NCBI RefSeq assembly: GCF_003269065.1
Contig: NZ_QLTA01000020.1
Location: 19,139 to 83,138, forward strand
Reading direction: 5' to 3'
DNA length: 64,000 nt
Source of the DNA: Paracidovorax anthurii
Lineage (GTDB): Bacteria > Pseudomonadota > Gammaproteobacteria > Burkholderiales > Burkholderiaceae_C
The stretch's first letter is position 1; each line of letters begins with the position of its first letter. Shown piece by piece: positions 43,778 to 52,012 of the stretch. A program made the translations under genes and the position numbers. The notes below the pieces were generated by a model. It was not told where the DNA came from, ran no database searches, and saw nothing but the letters and a program-made list of their open reading frames with translations.

Positions 43778-44554
43778 ATGGAACCCTGGTCCCCCTTTCC
43801 CCACACCGACGAATATCCGTTCACCCCGGACGACGTGCGCCGCCAATGGGAACGCCTGCACCGGGGAGACGCGGAGCCCTGCCCCAAGGACCCGGCCGTG
43901 CTGAAGGCCTGGGCGCTCTTCCACGGCGGGGAGTTCCATGCCGCGATGCGGGCAGGCCTCGCCGCCGGCGGCGCGGGGGTCACCGTCGCCAACAAGGCCG
44001 CCGTCGTGTACGCCACCTACCTGGAGCCCAGCGAGACCACGCGGCTCGCGCTGCTGAGCCAGGCATCGCAGCGGTCCCGCGCCCAGGCCGCCGCGGAGCC
44101 CGGCAATGCGAATGCCTGGTTCTGGCATGCCTACGCGCTCGGGCGCTACAGCCAGGGCATCAGCGTGGCCAAGGCGCTCGCGCAGGGGCTGCCCCGCGAG
44201 GTGCGCGGCGCGCTGGGCCGGGCGATCGACCTCAGCGACCGGCATGCCGATGCGCGGCTGGCGCTCGCGGTGTTCCATGCCGAGGTGATCGACAAGGTGG
44301 GCGAGATGGTGGGCAGCATCACCCACGGCGCGCGAAAGCAGGAGAGCCTGCGCCTGTTCGACGAGGCCTTCGCGCTCGACCCGCACTCGGTGATCGGGCG
44401 CATCGAATACGCCAACGCGCTGGTGATGCTGGATGGCGCCGACCGCGAGCCCGATGCCACGCGGCTCTATGAAGACGCCGCCAACGCCGATGCGGCCGAT
44501 GCCTGCGAGCGGCTGGCGGTGGAGCTGGCGCGGCTCGAACTGGCCGACGGCTGA
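43778..44554 (+). CDS. TPR-like protein of unknown function
   Basis: A 258-residue, mostly helical cytoplasmic protein without a signal peptide. Repeat-like segments such as WALFHGGEFHAAMRAGLAAG and LRLFDEAFALDPHSVIGRIE resemble tetratricopeptide units. The N-terminus PWSPFPHTDEYPFTPDDVRR is conserved-looking. A GGAGAA RBS precedes the ATG. It starts 46 nt after the TetR gene and may be cotranscribed. I do not recognise a function. Confidence 0.78.
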   Translation: MEPWSPFPHTDEYPFTPDDVRRQWERLHRGDAEPCPKDPAVLKAWALFHGGEFHAAMRAGLAAGGAGVTVANKAAVVYATYLEPSETTRLALLSQASQRSRAQAAAEPGNANAWFWHAYALGRYSQGISVAKALAQGLPREVRGALGRAIDLSDRHADARLALAVFHAEVIDKVGEMVGSITHGARKQESLRLFDEAFALDPHSVIGRIEYANALVMLDGADREPDATRLYEDAANADAADACERLAVELARLELADG

Positions 44555-44563
44555 GCACGGCCG

Positions 44564-44636
44564 GGGCTCAGAAGGTGTGAATGCATCCGGCGTGGGCCGA
44601 TCGGCCATGGCGGGTTCTTGCACACCTTCTCAGCCC
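44564..44636. repeat. Inverted repeat with 16-bp arms
   Basis: Left arm GGGCTCAGAAGGTGTG (44564-44579) pairs with the right arm CACACCTTCTCAGCCC (44621-44636) with one mismatch. The 41-base spacer itself contains a perfect palindrome GGCCGATCGGCC. It lies between the convergent TPR-like and coaX genes and resembles a small mobile or bidirectional hairpin element rather than a standard terminator. Confidence 0.75.
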
Positions 44637-44700
44637 ATACCGATGGCGATCCACGCGATAAAAGGCATTGATCCGAGGCGGCCGGGCCGCCGCGGCGCGG

Positions 44701-45495
44701 TCACCACCGGGACGGCGCGTGGACCTCGGTCTCGGCGAAACGCTCGGCCGCGATGGCCAGCAGGCCCTCGAAGATCAGGTTCTCGATGAGGTCGAAGGGC
44801 CGCGTCATGCTGGGCGCCATCTTCCAGCCCGCGCCGCCGGTCATCATGCACGCGGGCTCCTCGCCGCAGTGCTGGATCACGTGCTGCACCATGCGCTCCA
44901 CGGCGCCCGCGATGGCGTAGGTGCCGCCGCTCGTGAGCGCGTCGCTGGTGTTGGTGGGAAAGAGCTTCACCTCGCCCGTGGGCACGTGCAGGCCCGCGGT
45001 GCCGGACTCCAGCGCGCGCAGCATGATGCCGTGCCCCGGCAGGATGAGGCCGCCCAGGAATCGGCCCTGCGCGTCGATGGCCTCCACGGTCACCGCCGTG
45101 CCGACCATCACCACCACCAGCGGCCGCGCGGGCCCCTGCCGCAGCAGGCGATGGCGCGCCCCGATCATGGCCACCCAGCGGTCGGAGCCCAGGCGCGTGG
45201 GATGGTCGTAGCCGTTGACGAGTCCGGCCTCCTGCGCCGAGGGCACGACCCAGTGCGCGGGCACGTCCCACCACTCCATCTGCTCCATGACGCGGCGGCG
45301 CACGGCATCGCCCGCCACCACGCAGCCCAGCATGCGCGTGGGCGCGGGCAGACCGGCCCAGGCGCTGTCGGCCAGGCGTTCGATGTGATCGAGGAATTCG
45401 GCGCCATGCGCCAGGACGGCGGCGCCTGGCTGGGGAGCGTCGTACAGGGCCCACTTGAGGCGCGTGTTGCCGACGTCGATGGCCAGAAAAGTCAT
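44701..45495 (-). CDS. coaX: Type III pantothenate kinase CoaX
   Basis: Phosphorylates pantothenate, first step of coenzyme A synthesis, cytoplasmic. 264 residues. [14 protein letters not shown] (residues 4-17) is the phosphate-1 motif; later [20 protein letters not shown] and [11 protein letters not shown] fit the family, and [14 protein letters not shown] is the C-terminal nucleotide segment. The ATG at 45495 gives [10 protein letters not shown]. It stands alone on the minus strand here; the biotin ligase gene often found next to it is not visible. Confidence 0.95.
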   Translation of the reverse strand: MTFLAIDVGNTRLKWALYDAPQPGAAVLAHGAEFLDHIERLADSAWAGLPAPTRMLGCVVAGDAVRRRVMEQMEWWDVPAHWVVPSAQEAGLVNGYDHPTRLGSDRWVAMIGARHRLLRQGPARPLVVVMVGTAVTVEAIDAQGRFLGGLILPGHGIMLRALESGTAGLHVPTGEVKLFPTNTSDALTSGGTYAIAGAVERMVQHVIQHCGEEPACMMTGGAGWKMAPSMTRPFDLIENLIFEGLLAIAAERFAETEVHAPSRW

Positions 45496-45675
45496 GCGGC
45501 GCATTATCACGAGTTTTACCGCCCCGCCCGGCCCGGGCCGACGCGCGCGGGACAAGCGCCTGCGGGCCCCGGTTCGGGCCGCCGTCCGACAGGAGCGGCA
45601 CGCCCGCGAGGGCTACAGTGGGCCGCCCGGCCGGCCCCCTGCCCGACCGGCATCCATCGAAAAAGGAGCAATGCC

Positions 45676-46161
45676 ATGGGATTTTTCAGCTTCGTCAAGG
45701 AAGCGGGCGAGAAGCTGTTCGGCGGCAAGGAAGCGCACGCCGCGCCGGCCGCCACGGCGCCAAGCCAGGAGGAACTCAACGCCGCCGCGGCCAAGGCGAT
45801 CGAGACCTACATCGCCTCGCAGAACCTCGGCGCGCGCGACGTGCGCGTCGCGTTCGCGGGCCCGGAGGGCAAGGTGACCGTGCAGGGCGAGGCACCGTCG
45901 CAGGCGGCCAAGGAAAAGATCACGCTGTGCTGCGGCAACGTGGCGGGCGTGACCAGCGTGGACAACCAGATGTCCGTGGAAGCCCCCGAGCCCGAGGCGC
46001 AGTACCACGACGTGGTGCGCGGCGACACGCTCTCGGCCATCGCGAAGAAGTACTACGGCGACGCCAACAAGTACCCCCGCATCTTCGAGGCCAACCAGCC
46101 CATGCTGACGCACCCGGACAAGATCTATCCGGGGCAGAAGCTGCGGATTCCGCCGCTCTGA
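45676..46161 (+). CDS. kbp: BON-LysM protein Kbp (potassium-binding protein)
   Basis: A 161-residue protein very like E. coli Kbp (YgaU): FFSFVKEAGEKLFGG at the N-terminus, a BON domain (VTVQGEAPSQAAKEKITL, GNVAGVTSVDNQM) and a C-terminal LysM domain YHDVVRGDTLSAIAKKYYGD through HPDKIYPGQKLRIP. Kbp is a cytoplasmic K+-binding protein important at high osmolarity. AAAGGAG lies 7-13 bases before the ATG at 45676. A clear terminator follows. Confidence 0.93.
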   Translation: MGFFSFVKEAGEKLFGGKEAHAAPAATAPSQEELNAAAAKAIETYIASQNLGARDVRVAFAGPEGKVTVQGEAPSQAAKEKITLCCGNVAGVTSVDNQMSVEAPEPEAQYHDVVRGDTLSAIAKKYYGDANKYPRIFEANQPMLTHPDKIYPGQKLRIPPL

Positions 46162-46183
46162 GGGCGGCACGCGCCAGGATCGA

Positions 46184-46208
46184 GGGGCCTTTCATGGGCC
46201 CCTTTTTT
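46184..46208 (+). terminator. Rho-independent terminator after kbp
   Basis: Stem GGGGCC/GGCCCC (46184-46189 and 46197-46202) with a 7-base loop, followed by TTTTTT. It starts 22 bases after the kbp stop. Confidence 0.9.
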
Positions 46209-46316
46209 CTTGGCTGCACGAATGGCTTGCAGGCGCCGCAAGATCGCCCGGCTACATTCCTGCCCGGCCGTTCGCACGTGGACGGCACGAAAAAACCATA
46301 CGAGAGGGAGGAATGC

Positions 46317-48419
46317 ATGTTTCAGCGCATCAGGGCATGGTTGCGCGCCGCGCCTGGCGAAACCACGCCATCCGCCGCGCCGCAGTCCGAGGCCATCGGC
46401 AGGCTTCGCGAGGCCCGGATCGCCAACCAGTTGGCCGAGACGGCGCTGCGCAAGGCCAGCGCCGAGAAGGAGCGGCGGCAGGCGCTGGAGAGCCACTCGA
46501 AAAGGCTGACGGGCTACATCGACACCGCGAAGACGGCCATCCCGCTCATTGCCGCAGGCTACGGCGTGCTGGCCACATTCCTGTACTGCTTCGTGGTCAT
46601 CAAGTTCTTCCCCTCGGGGCTGTCGGTGGGGGACAACCTGCTGTTCGTGTTCGTGGCGCTGGGATTCGGGCTGCTGACCTTCCTGCTGCTCGTGCTGGGA
46701 TGCGCCGCTTTCGTGCCCCTCATGACGCTCATGGATGCCGCGAAAAAGAATCCCGCGACGGAAACCCGGCAAGTCCATTTGGGGTTCTGGATCGTCGCCC
46801 TCCCGCTCATCAAGATTTCTTCGATCCTGGCCTTGTGGACTCTGTACGACGGATTGCCGTCGCCCTCCAACGCCGCAGCCGACCTCCTCATCAACGGGCA
46901 TGCGGCAACTGCCGCGGTGCTGGGCGGTTTCATTGCCTGGCGTGCGTGGAAAAACGGGACGGCAGCAAGCAGTCGGGAGGGATTCGAATGGATCTTCCTG
47001 GGTTGCTGCTACGGAGTCATCGAGCTGTGCCTTCTCCCCTGGATCACGGTACTGTTCCCGCAGTACGCAGGCCACATCCTCGTTCTTCCCTGGATTGCCG
47101 GCCTTCCAGCGTGGATGGTCATTTCGAGCTGGATGGCTGCCCCCAGCCTCCGGCGACTGGATGCCAATATCGAAAAGAAGGACCTTCTGAACTCGTTTGC
47201 CATAGGGCTTGTGATACTGGCAGCGGTACTGATGGGGGTGGTCGCGATGATGGAATGGCCGTTCGAGCGACGGCCTGCCACCTGCCTCGCCATCACCACG
47301 TTCTTGGCACTCATGGCGCTCATGGCGCTGCTTGTGGCGATCTTCCTCCAATCACGCCATCGGCCCGCGACATGTGCATCTCCCGATCGCCAGCCCCTTG
47401 AAAGACAGGTGCGTCCCGAAGACGATCAACCCCGACCCGCCACCAGCGAGCCGACCGAACCGCCCAGCATCCAGAGCGCCTATGCGCTGGAATCACGCAT
47501 CTATTTCTCCCTGCTGTTCCTTCTGGCGATCTACGGGACCGCGCTCTACGTGGATTTCCAGATCCAGGGCAAACTCAGCTCGGGCATCTTCCGCAGCCTG
47601 GGGCTGCGCGCCGAGCAGCAGACCATGCGCCTCAAAGGCGATGCGCTCGCACTCGTACGCACTCAGGCACGCAACGCAGGCGTCCCGCTCAGCTTCTGCG
47701 CGGAACCCGATGGCGCGGCCCTCGTGGCCCCGGTGGATGCGCTATGGCACGGCATGGGCACGCGGTCGCTGCTGCGGATTGGAGTGGCGCCGGAGGATAC
47801 GAAAGACACGGACCACAGCACCGCCATCGAGGTCAACAGCGACGAGGTGAAGATCGTGCGCAACGCGCAGGCCCGGTGCCACGACATCGGTCACTCCGTC
47901 TATTTCCGCTCGAACTCGACCGCCCCCGTCAACGGCACGCAGCCGCTCGCCGATGAAATCGAGCATGTGCTGAAGGACATGTTCCCAGCGCCCCTGACGG
48001 CGGGTGAAAGCCCTCGGCCGCACTGGCGGCTGGACAAGGTGATCGTCACCGGCCACTCGGACCCGATGCCGCTGTCCGATGCCGGCAACCAGTCGCTCTC
48101 CCAGCGCCGCGCCGAGTGCGTGGCGGACTGGCTGGCCGGAAAGCCGCTGCGCGGCACCCAGCTCCAAGGGGCCTACCAGCTCGATGTGTCCGGCGAAGGC
48201 GGGCGTGAACTCTCGGCCGCGCAATGCCCCCATGAAGGCCGCACCGACAACCTGAGGGAATGCCATGAAAGGAACCGCAGGGTGACGGTGCGGCTGGTCT
48301 TCATCAAAAAGCCTCTCCTCTCCGCCGAGGAACAGGATGCGCTGTTCTGGCAAGGCTGGCACGCGCCATCGGGCATCGCGCCAGCGTGCGCGGCCCCGGG
48401 CCGCCTATCCCGGCCCTGA
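46317..48419 (+). CDS. Polytopic membrane protein with C-terminal OmpA-like domain
   Basis: A 700-residue protein. A short helical N-terminus, charged and coiled-coil-like (ARIANQLAETALRKASAEKE), is followed by about seven to eight TM segments between residues 70 and 340, a disordered linker, another TM near 395-420, and a periplasmic domain. The last 180 residues show the OmpA peptidoglycan-binding pattern: VYFRSNSTAP, VIVTGHSDPMPLSDAGNQSL, SQRRAECVADWL and ERNRRVTVRLVF. RBS GGGAGG precedes the ATG. It would tie an inner-membrane assembly to the cell wall. GC of the middle part is lower than its neighbours. I recognise no named family for the whole architecture. Confidence 0.82.
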   Translation: MFQRIRAWLRAAPGETTPSAAPQSEAIGRLREARIANQLAETALRKASAEKERRQALESHSKRLTGYIDTAKTAIPLIAAGYGVLATFLYCFVVIKFFPSGLSVGDNLLFVFVALGFGLLTFLLLVLGCAAFVPLMTLMDAAKKNPATETRQVHLGFWIVALPLIKISSILALWTLYDGLPSPSNAAADLLINGHAATAAVLGGFIAWRAWKNGTAASSREGFEWIFLGCCYGVIELCLLPWITVLFPQYAGHILVLPWIAGLPAWMVISSWMAAPSLRRLDANIEKKDLLNSFAIGLVILAAVLMGVVAMMEWPFERRPATCLAITTFLALMALMALLVAIFLQSRHRPATCASPDRQPLERQVRPEDDQPRPATSEPTEPPSIQSAYALESRIYFSLLFLLAIYGTALYVDFQIQGKLSSGIFRSLGLRAEQQTMRLKGDALALVRTQARNAGVPLSFCAEPDGAALVAPVDALWHGMGTRSLLRIGVAPEDTKDTDHSTAIEVNSDEVKIVRNAQARCHDIGHSVYFRSNSTAPVNGTQPLADEIEHVLKDMFPAPLTAGESPRPHWRLDKVIVTGHSDPMPLSDAGNQSLSQRRAECVADWLAGKPLRGTQLQGAYQLDVSGEGGRELSAAQCPHEGRTDNLRECHERNRRVTVRLVFIKKPLLSAEEQDALFWQGWHAPSGIAPACAAPGRLSRP

Positions 48420-48428
48420 AGCGTCAGC

Positions 48429-48875
48429 TCACCCCTGCCGCCAGGGCAGCCCGCGCAGCCGCCAGCCCCCGATGCGGTTGCGGTGCCCCTCGGCATCCGC
48501 ATCGCCCTCGAAGCCTTCGAGGATGTTGTAGGCCGTGATGCCCAGCTCGGTCGCGCGCCGTGCGGCGGCCACCGAGCGCACGCCGCTGCGGCACAGCAGC
48601 ACGACCTGTCCGCCTTCGGGCACGGCGGCGCGCAGGGCCTCGTCGAAGCCGGGGTTCGGGGCCATGCCGGGATAGACCTTCCACGGAATGGCCACGGCGC
48701 CGGGCACGAAGCCGACCCAGTCGCGCTCGGCATCGGTGCGCACGTCCACGAGCACGGCGCGGCCGCCCTGCACCCACTCCCAGGCGAGCTGGGGCGGGAC
48801 GTCGCCGGCATAACCCTCGGCGGGAAGGGCGGCGGAGGGGGAAGAAGAAGAAGAGGTTGAGGGAGCAGCAGTCAT
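48429..48875 (-). CDS. Rhodanese-domain protein
   Basis: A single-domain rhodanese of 148 residues. Features are VDVRTDAERDWVGFVPGAV (residues 43-61) and the active-site loop LLCRSGVRSVAAAR, with the persulfide-forming Cys near residue 95. The N-terminus is Ser-rich. It is the last gene of the glyQS-gmhB-plsC-ygjP run and convergent, 9 bases apart, with the OmpA-domain gene. Sulfur transfer or sulfide handling is the family role; the partner is unknown. The ATG at 48875 is chosen; a second one three codons upstream is possible. Confidence 0.88.
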   Translation of the reverse strand: MTAAPSTSSSSSPSAALPAEGYAGDVPPQLAWEWVQGGRAVLVDVRTDAERDWVGFVPGAVAIPWKVYPGMAPNPGFDEALRAAVPEGGQVVLLCRSGVRSVAAARRATELGITAYNILEGFEGDADAEGHRNRIGGWRLRGLPWRQG

Positions 48876-48972
48876 GGGCCGCATTCTGTGCCAGCGCGGC
48901 GCCGCGGAGCAACGAAGTGTTTCCCCGGCCTGCACGGCCCGGCCCCGGCAGCCGGCGGGGCCTCCCCTGCCC

Positions 48973-49929
48973 TCACCACCTCGGCGCGGGCTCGTCGCGC
49001 AGGCGGTCGCGCAGCGCGGCGTAGTCGGGCACCACGGTGGCCACCGTGTCCCAGAAGCGCGGGCTGTGGTCCATGTGGCGCAGGTGCGAGAGTTCGTGGG
49101 CCACCACGTAGTCGATGATGGCCGGCCGGTAGTGCAGCAGGCGCCAGTTGAGGCGGATGGAGCCGTCGCTGCGCGCGCTGCCCCAGCGCGTGTGGGCGCT
49201 GGACAGGCGCAGGCTGCGCCACTGCACGCCCAGCAGCGGCGCGAAGTGGTCCAGCCGCGCGATGAAGTGGCGGCGCGCGTCGCGCATGAGCCAGGCCTGC
49301 ACGGCATCGCGCACCTGGGCGGGCTCGGCCGCGCGGGGCAGGCCGACGTGCAGCCGGTGCCCGCCCTCCGGCGCGGGCGCCAGCGCCCCGCCCTGGCCGC
49401 GAAAGCCGTGCGTGGGGTCGAGCACCACGGTGAGCGGCTCGCCCAGGTAGGGCAGCACGGCGCCGTCGCCCCAGGCGATGCGGGCATCGTCCTGGCGGCG
49501 CTGGCGCTCCTGCGCCTCGCCGAGCTTGCGCAGGATCCAGGCGGATTTCTCGCGCACGGCGTCGTCCACCGCCGCGAGCGACACCCAGCCGGGCGCGCGC
49601 ACCGCGAGCCCGTCGGGCCCCACGGTGAAGCCGATGGTGCGGCGCCGCGAGCGCTGCAGCGCATAGGCGACAAGCGCGTCGCCCAGCCGCAGTTCGCGGT
49701 TGGCGCGGGGGTGCCGGAATTGCACCGGCGCCAGCCCGCGGCCCGGCGGCCCGGCCGGGGCCGCCGGGCCGGGCGGCGTCTTTACTATCAAATCAGGAGC
49801 ATGCTTTGCAGAAAAATCGCCGACATGCGGGCGATTCCGCTCCGAATCGGCTGGAGCGTTGGCCGGCGCGGGGCGGTCGGCCGCTCCGCCGAAGAAGTCC
49901 AGCGCGAGCTGCACCAGCCGCTGCATCAC
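48973..49929 (-). CDS. YgjP-like metallopeptidase (DUF45)
   Basis: A 318-residue zinc metalloprotease-like protein of the YgjP/SprT-like family. The zinc motif is HELSH at residues 278-282 with a third ligand in HMDHSPRFW. The core starts near residue 80 with YALQRSRRRTIGFTVGPDGL. The N-terminal 70 residues are a variable linker; residues 36-49 are encoded by a 42-nt dispersed element. The ATG at 49929 overlaps the plsC stop by ATGA. Function in the cell is unknown. Confidence 0.9.
   Translation of the reverse strand: MMQRLVQLALDFFGGAADRPAPANAPADSERNRPHVGDFSAKHAPDLIVKTPPGPAAPAGPPGRGLAPVQFRHPRANRELRLGDALVAYALQRSRRRTIGFTVGPDGLAVRAPGWVSLAAVDDAVREKSAWILRKLGEAQERQRRQDDARIAWGDGAVLPYLGEPLTVVLDPTHGFRGQGGALAPAPEGGHRLHVGLPRAAEPAQVRDAVQAWLMRDARRHFIARLDHFAPLLGVQWRSLRLSSAHTRWGSARSDGSIRLNWRLLHYRPAIIDYVVAHELSHLRHMDHSPRFWDTVATVVPDYAALRDRLRDEPAPRW
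49783..49824 (-). repeat. 42-nt dispersed element, copy D (inside ygjP-like gene)
   Basis: Minus-strand reading starts GTCGGC and keeps GCT at element positions 25-27 and ATAGTA at the end, in the same register as the other copies. In gene frame it reads V G D F S A K H A P D L I V (residues 36-49). The flanking CATGTCGGCGA also matches the copies at 17.4 and 62.0 kb. Confidence 0.65.
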
Positions 49930-50681
49930 CGCTCCGTGCCGGGGGGGCCGTAGGCCTCGGGGTCCAGGCGGCGCATCTCGCCCTCGATCCAGGCCTCGAC
50001 CTCCCTCATCAGCTCGTCGGGCTTGCGGCCGGTGCTGGGAATCGGCCGACCGATGGAGACATCGACGGTGCCGGGCCGCTTGACGAAGGCCTTGCGCGGC
50101 CAGACGCGGGCCGACGTGACGGCGACGGGCACCACGGGCACGCCGGCCTCGATGGCCAGCCGCGTGCCGCCGCTCTTGTACTCGCCCTTCTCGCCGCGCT
50201 CCACGCGCGTGCCCTCGGGGAACATGATGACCCAGGTGCCCTTGGCCAGCAGCGCGCGGCCCTGCTGCAGCACCTTCACGAAGGCGCGCGCGCGCTGGCT
50301 GCGGTCGATGTGGATCATGTCCAGGCTGCCGATGGACCAGCCGAAGAACGGGATGTGCAGCAGCTCCTTCTTGAACACGTAGGCCAGCGGGCGCGGCATG
50401 ATCGCCGGCATCAGGAAGGTCTCGTAGGTGGACTGGTGCTTGACCAGCAGCACCACGCCCTGGCCCGCGTCCGTGGGCAGGTGCTCCATGCCGGTGATGC
50501 GCGTGCGGATGCCCATGATGACGCGCGCGGCGTCGGTGCTGAGCTTGAGCCAGGCGCGGGCGATGCGGTAGCGCGCGAGGGTGGGGGCGCCCAGGACGCG
50601 GGCCACGAGGATGGCGAGCGTGTAGGGCACCACGGTGAGGGCCATCCAGAGCAGGTGGGCGATGGAGCGGAGCAGGGCCAT
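49926..50681 (-). CDS. plsC: 1-acyl-sn-glycerol-3-phosphate acyltransferase PlsC
   Basis: Membrane-bound acyltransferase making phosphatidic acid, 251 residues. One or two N-terminal hydrophobic segments precede the catalytic KHQSTYETF box (HX4E rather than HX4D, as in many bacterial PlsC proteins) near residue 81. The glycerol-phosphate motif FPEGTRVERGEKGEYKSGGT is near 155, and VPVVPVAVTS near 180. It overlaps the ygjP-like gene by ATGA and follows gmhB after a 99-bp gap that holds a dispersed element. Confidence 0.94.
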   Translation of the reverse strand: MALLRSIAHLLWMALTVVPYTLAILVARVLGAPTLARYRIARAWLKLSTDAARVIMGIRTRITGMEHLPTDAGQGVVLLVKHQSTYETFLMPAIMPRPLAYVFKKELLHIPFFGWSIGSLDMIHIDRSQRARAFVKVLQQGRALLAKGTWVIMFPEGTRVERGEKGEYKSGGTRLAIEAGVPVVPVAVTSARVWPRKAFVKRPGTVDVSIGRPIPSTGRKPDELMREVEAWIEGEMRRLDPEAYGPPGTER

Positions 50682-50722
50682 GCGGATCGGGAAAAAGGGG
50701 ATTTCAGGGTCTTTGGGCCGCC

Positions 50723-50766
50723 ATGTCGCCGTATTCGTTCGACATGTAGCTACAAAATAAATAGCA
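50723..50766 (+). repeat. 42-nt dispersed element, copy B (intergenic, gmhB-plsC)
   Basis: CATGTCGCC is followed, after the same spacing as in the 17.4-kb copy, by AGCTACAAAATAAATAGCA, which differs from that copy at 3 of 19 positions. In the frame used by the coding copies this one contains a TAA stop, so it is not translated. Confidence 0.7.
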
Positions 50767-50780
50767 AACGCCGGGCGGCG

Positions 50781-51338
50781 TCAGCTTCCGGCCGGCGGTG
50801 GATCGCCGTCCTTGGCCAGCACGTGGTCGGCGAAGTCCGCCAGGCTGGCATGCAGGTGCACGCCGGGCGGCCAGGCGCCCGGGGCCTGGGCGGACACCGC
50901 CGGGCCCACGGCATGCAGCCGGGCGCCGATGGCGGCGCCGGCCTGCAGGTGCTCGGGGCAGTTGCCCGCCACGAGGATGTCCCCGCCCTCCATGCCATAG
51001 CGGTCGCGGATCTGCTCCAGCAGGCCGGGCGCGGGCTTGCGGCAGGCGCAGCCCTCGTCGGGCGCGTGGGGGCAGTAGAAGACCGCGTCGATGCGCCCGC
51101 CCACCGCCGCCAGCAGGCGGTGCATGCGCGCGTGCACGGCGTTGAGCGCGAGCACGTCGAACAGGCCCCGGCCCAGGCCCGGCTGGTTGGTGGCCACGGC
51201 CACGTGCCAGCCGGCATGGTTGAGCCGCGCGACGGCTTCCAGCGCGCCGGGCACGGGCACCCATTCGTCGGGCGTGGAGATGAAGCCCTCGCCGGGAGCG
51301 TTGAGCGTGCCGTCGCGGTCGAGGATGGCGAGTTTCAT
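50781..51338 (-). CDS. gmhB: GmhB-like HAD phosphatase (heptose bisphosphate 7-phosphatase)
   Basis: A 185-residue HAD-IIIA phosphatase acting in ADP-heptose synthesis for the LPS inner core. Motif I is ILDRDGTLN (residues 4-12), motif II ATNQPGLGRG, then the zinc-binding CPHAPDEGCACRKPAPG. Motif IV is atypical: VAGNCPEHLQAG replaces the usual GDxxxD, so a metal-binding Asp seems to be Asn. This could weaken activity or mean a changed substrate. It follows the small membrane-protein gene by 8 nt. Unless this variation is a sequencing artefact, the symbol is provisional. Confidence 0.82.
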   Translation of the reverse strand: MKLAILDRDGTLNAPGEGFISTPDEWVPVPGALEAVARLNHAGWHVAVATNQPGLGRGLFDVLALNAVHARMHRLLAAVGGRIDAVFYCPHAPDEGCACRKPAPGLLEQIRDRYGMEGGDILVAGNCPEHLQAGAAIGARLHAVGPAVSAQAPGAWPPGVHLHASLADFADHVLAKDGDPPPAGS

Positions 51339-51346
51339 GCGCGCGA

Positions 51347-52006
51347 TTATGGAAGATGCGGCGCGGGCGCCGGAACGCCGCCCGGCGGCAATGCATCCCA
51401 GCCCGTGGCGTAGAGGCCGCCGAAGCGCCCCCGCGCCCACTGCAGGCGCAGCGCCTGCCCGGGGCGCCACGCGGCGGCGGCCTCGGCAGGCAGCGTCGCC
51501 TGCCGCAGCACCGGCACATCGCCGCCGCCCGGGCCAGCCTCCCAGCGCAGCACGACCTGCGTGCCGCCCGGCCCGCGCAGGCTCGGGGGCTGCGCGCGGC
51601 TGCCGGCCACGGCCACGCGGGTCTCGGGCAGCGGCTGGAGCCAGCGCGCGTCCCAGTGGCGCGCGGCCATCGCCAACGCGCCGGCCGCGCAGGCCAGCCC
51701 CCACAGCCCGGCCGCCACGCGCCGCGCAGGCCCGCGGCCCCGGTGGCGGGCGACCCGGCGCAGCAGCACGCCCACCACCGCGAGGCCGGCGGCACCGGCG
51801 CCGAGCGCGGCCAGCAGCCCCGGACCCAGATCGCGCGTGCCGGCGAACGGCGCCAACGCCCAGGCCGCGGGGCCGGGCCAGCGGTCGTCATGCCACTGCA
51901 GCAGCCAGCGCAGGCCCACCACGGCGGCGGGCGGCGCGAACAGCCACCACGCGGTGCGGGTGGCGCCCTCCGGGGCGCCGTGCGCAGGCAGGGCGGGCGG
52001 GCTCAC
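51347..52006 (-). CDS. Hypothetical membrane protein between glyS and gmhB
   Basis: A 219-residue protein with two to three hydrophobic segments (about residues 20-35, 58-85 and 98-112) and a soluble C-terminal half that looks like a small beta domain: VAVAGSRAQPPSLRGPGGTQ, LRQATLPAEAAAAWRPGQAL. It has no recognised motif. Reading-frame fit (6 nt after glyS, 8 nt before gmhB) and strand argue that it is real. Function is unknown. Confidence 0.72.
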   Translation of the reverse strand: MSPPALPAHGAPEGATRTAWWLFAPPAAVVGLRWLLQWHDDRWPGPAAWALAPFAGTRDLGPGLLAALGAGAAGLAVVGVLLRRVARHRGRGPARRVAAGLWGLACAAGALAMAARHWDARWLQPLPETRVAVAGSRAQPPSLRGPGGTQVVLRWEAGPGGGDVPVLRQATLPAEAAAAWRPGQALRLQWARGRFGGLYATGWDALPPGGVPAPAPHLP

Positions 52007-52012
52007 ACGCGC

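Noticed and set aside
46317..48419. Zorya-type defence motor (ZorA/ZorB) reading of the OmpA-domain protein
   Set aside because: The TM arrangement differs from ZorB (one TM plus OmpA), there is no ZorA-like gene next to it, and no helicase or nuclease gene follows.
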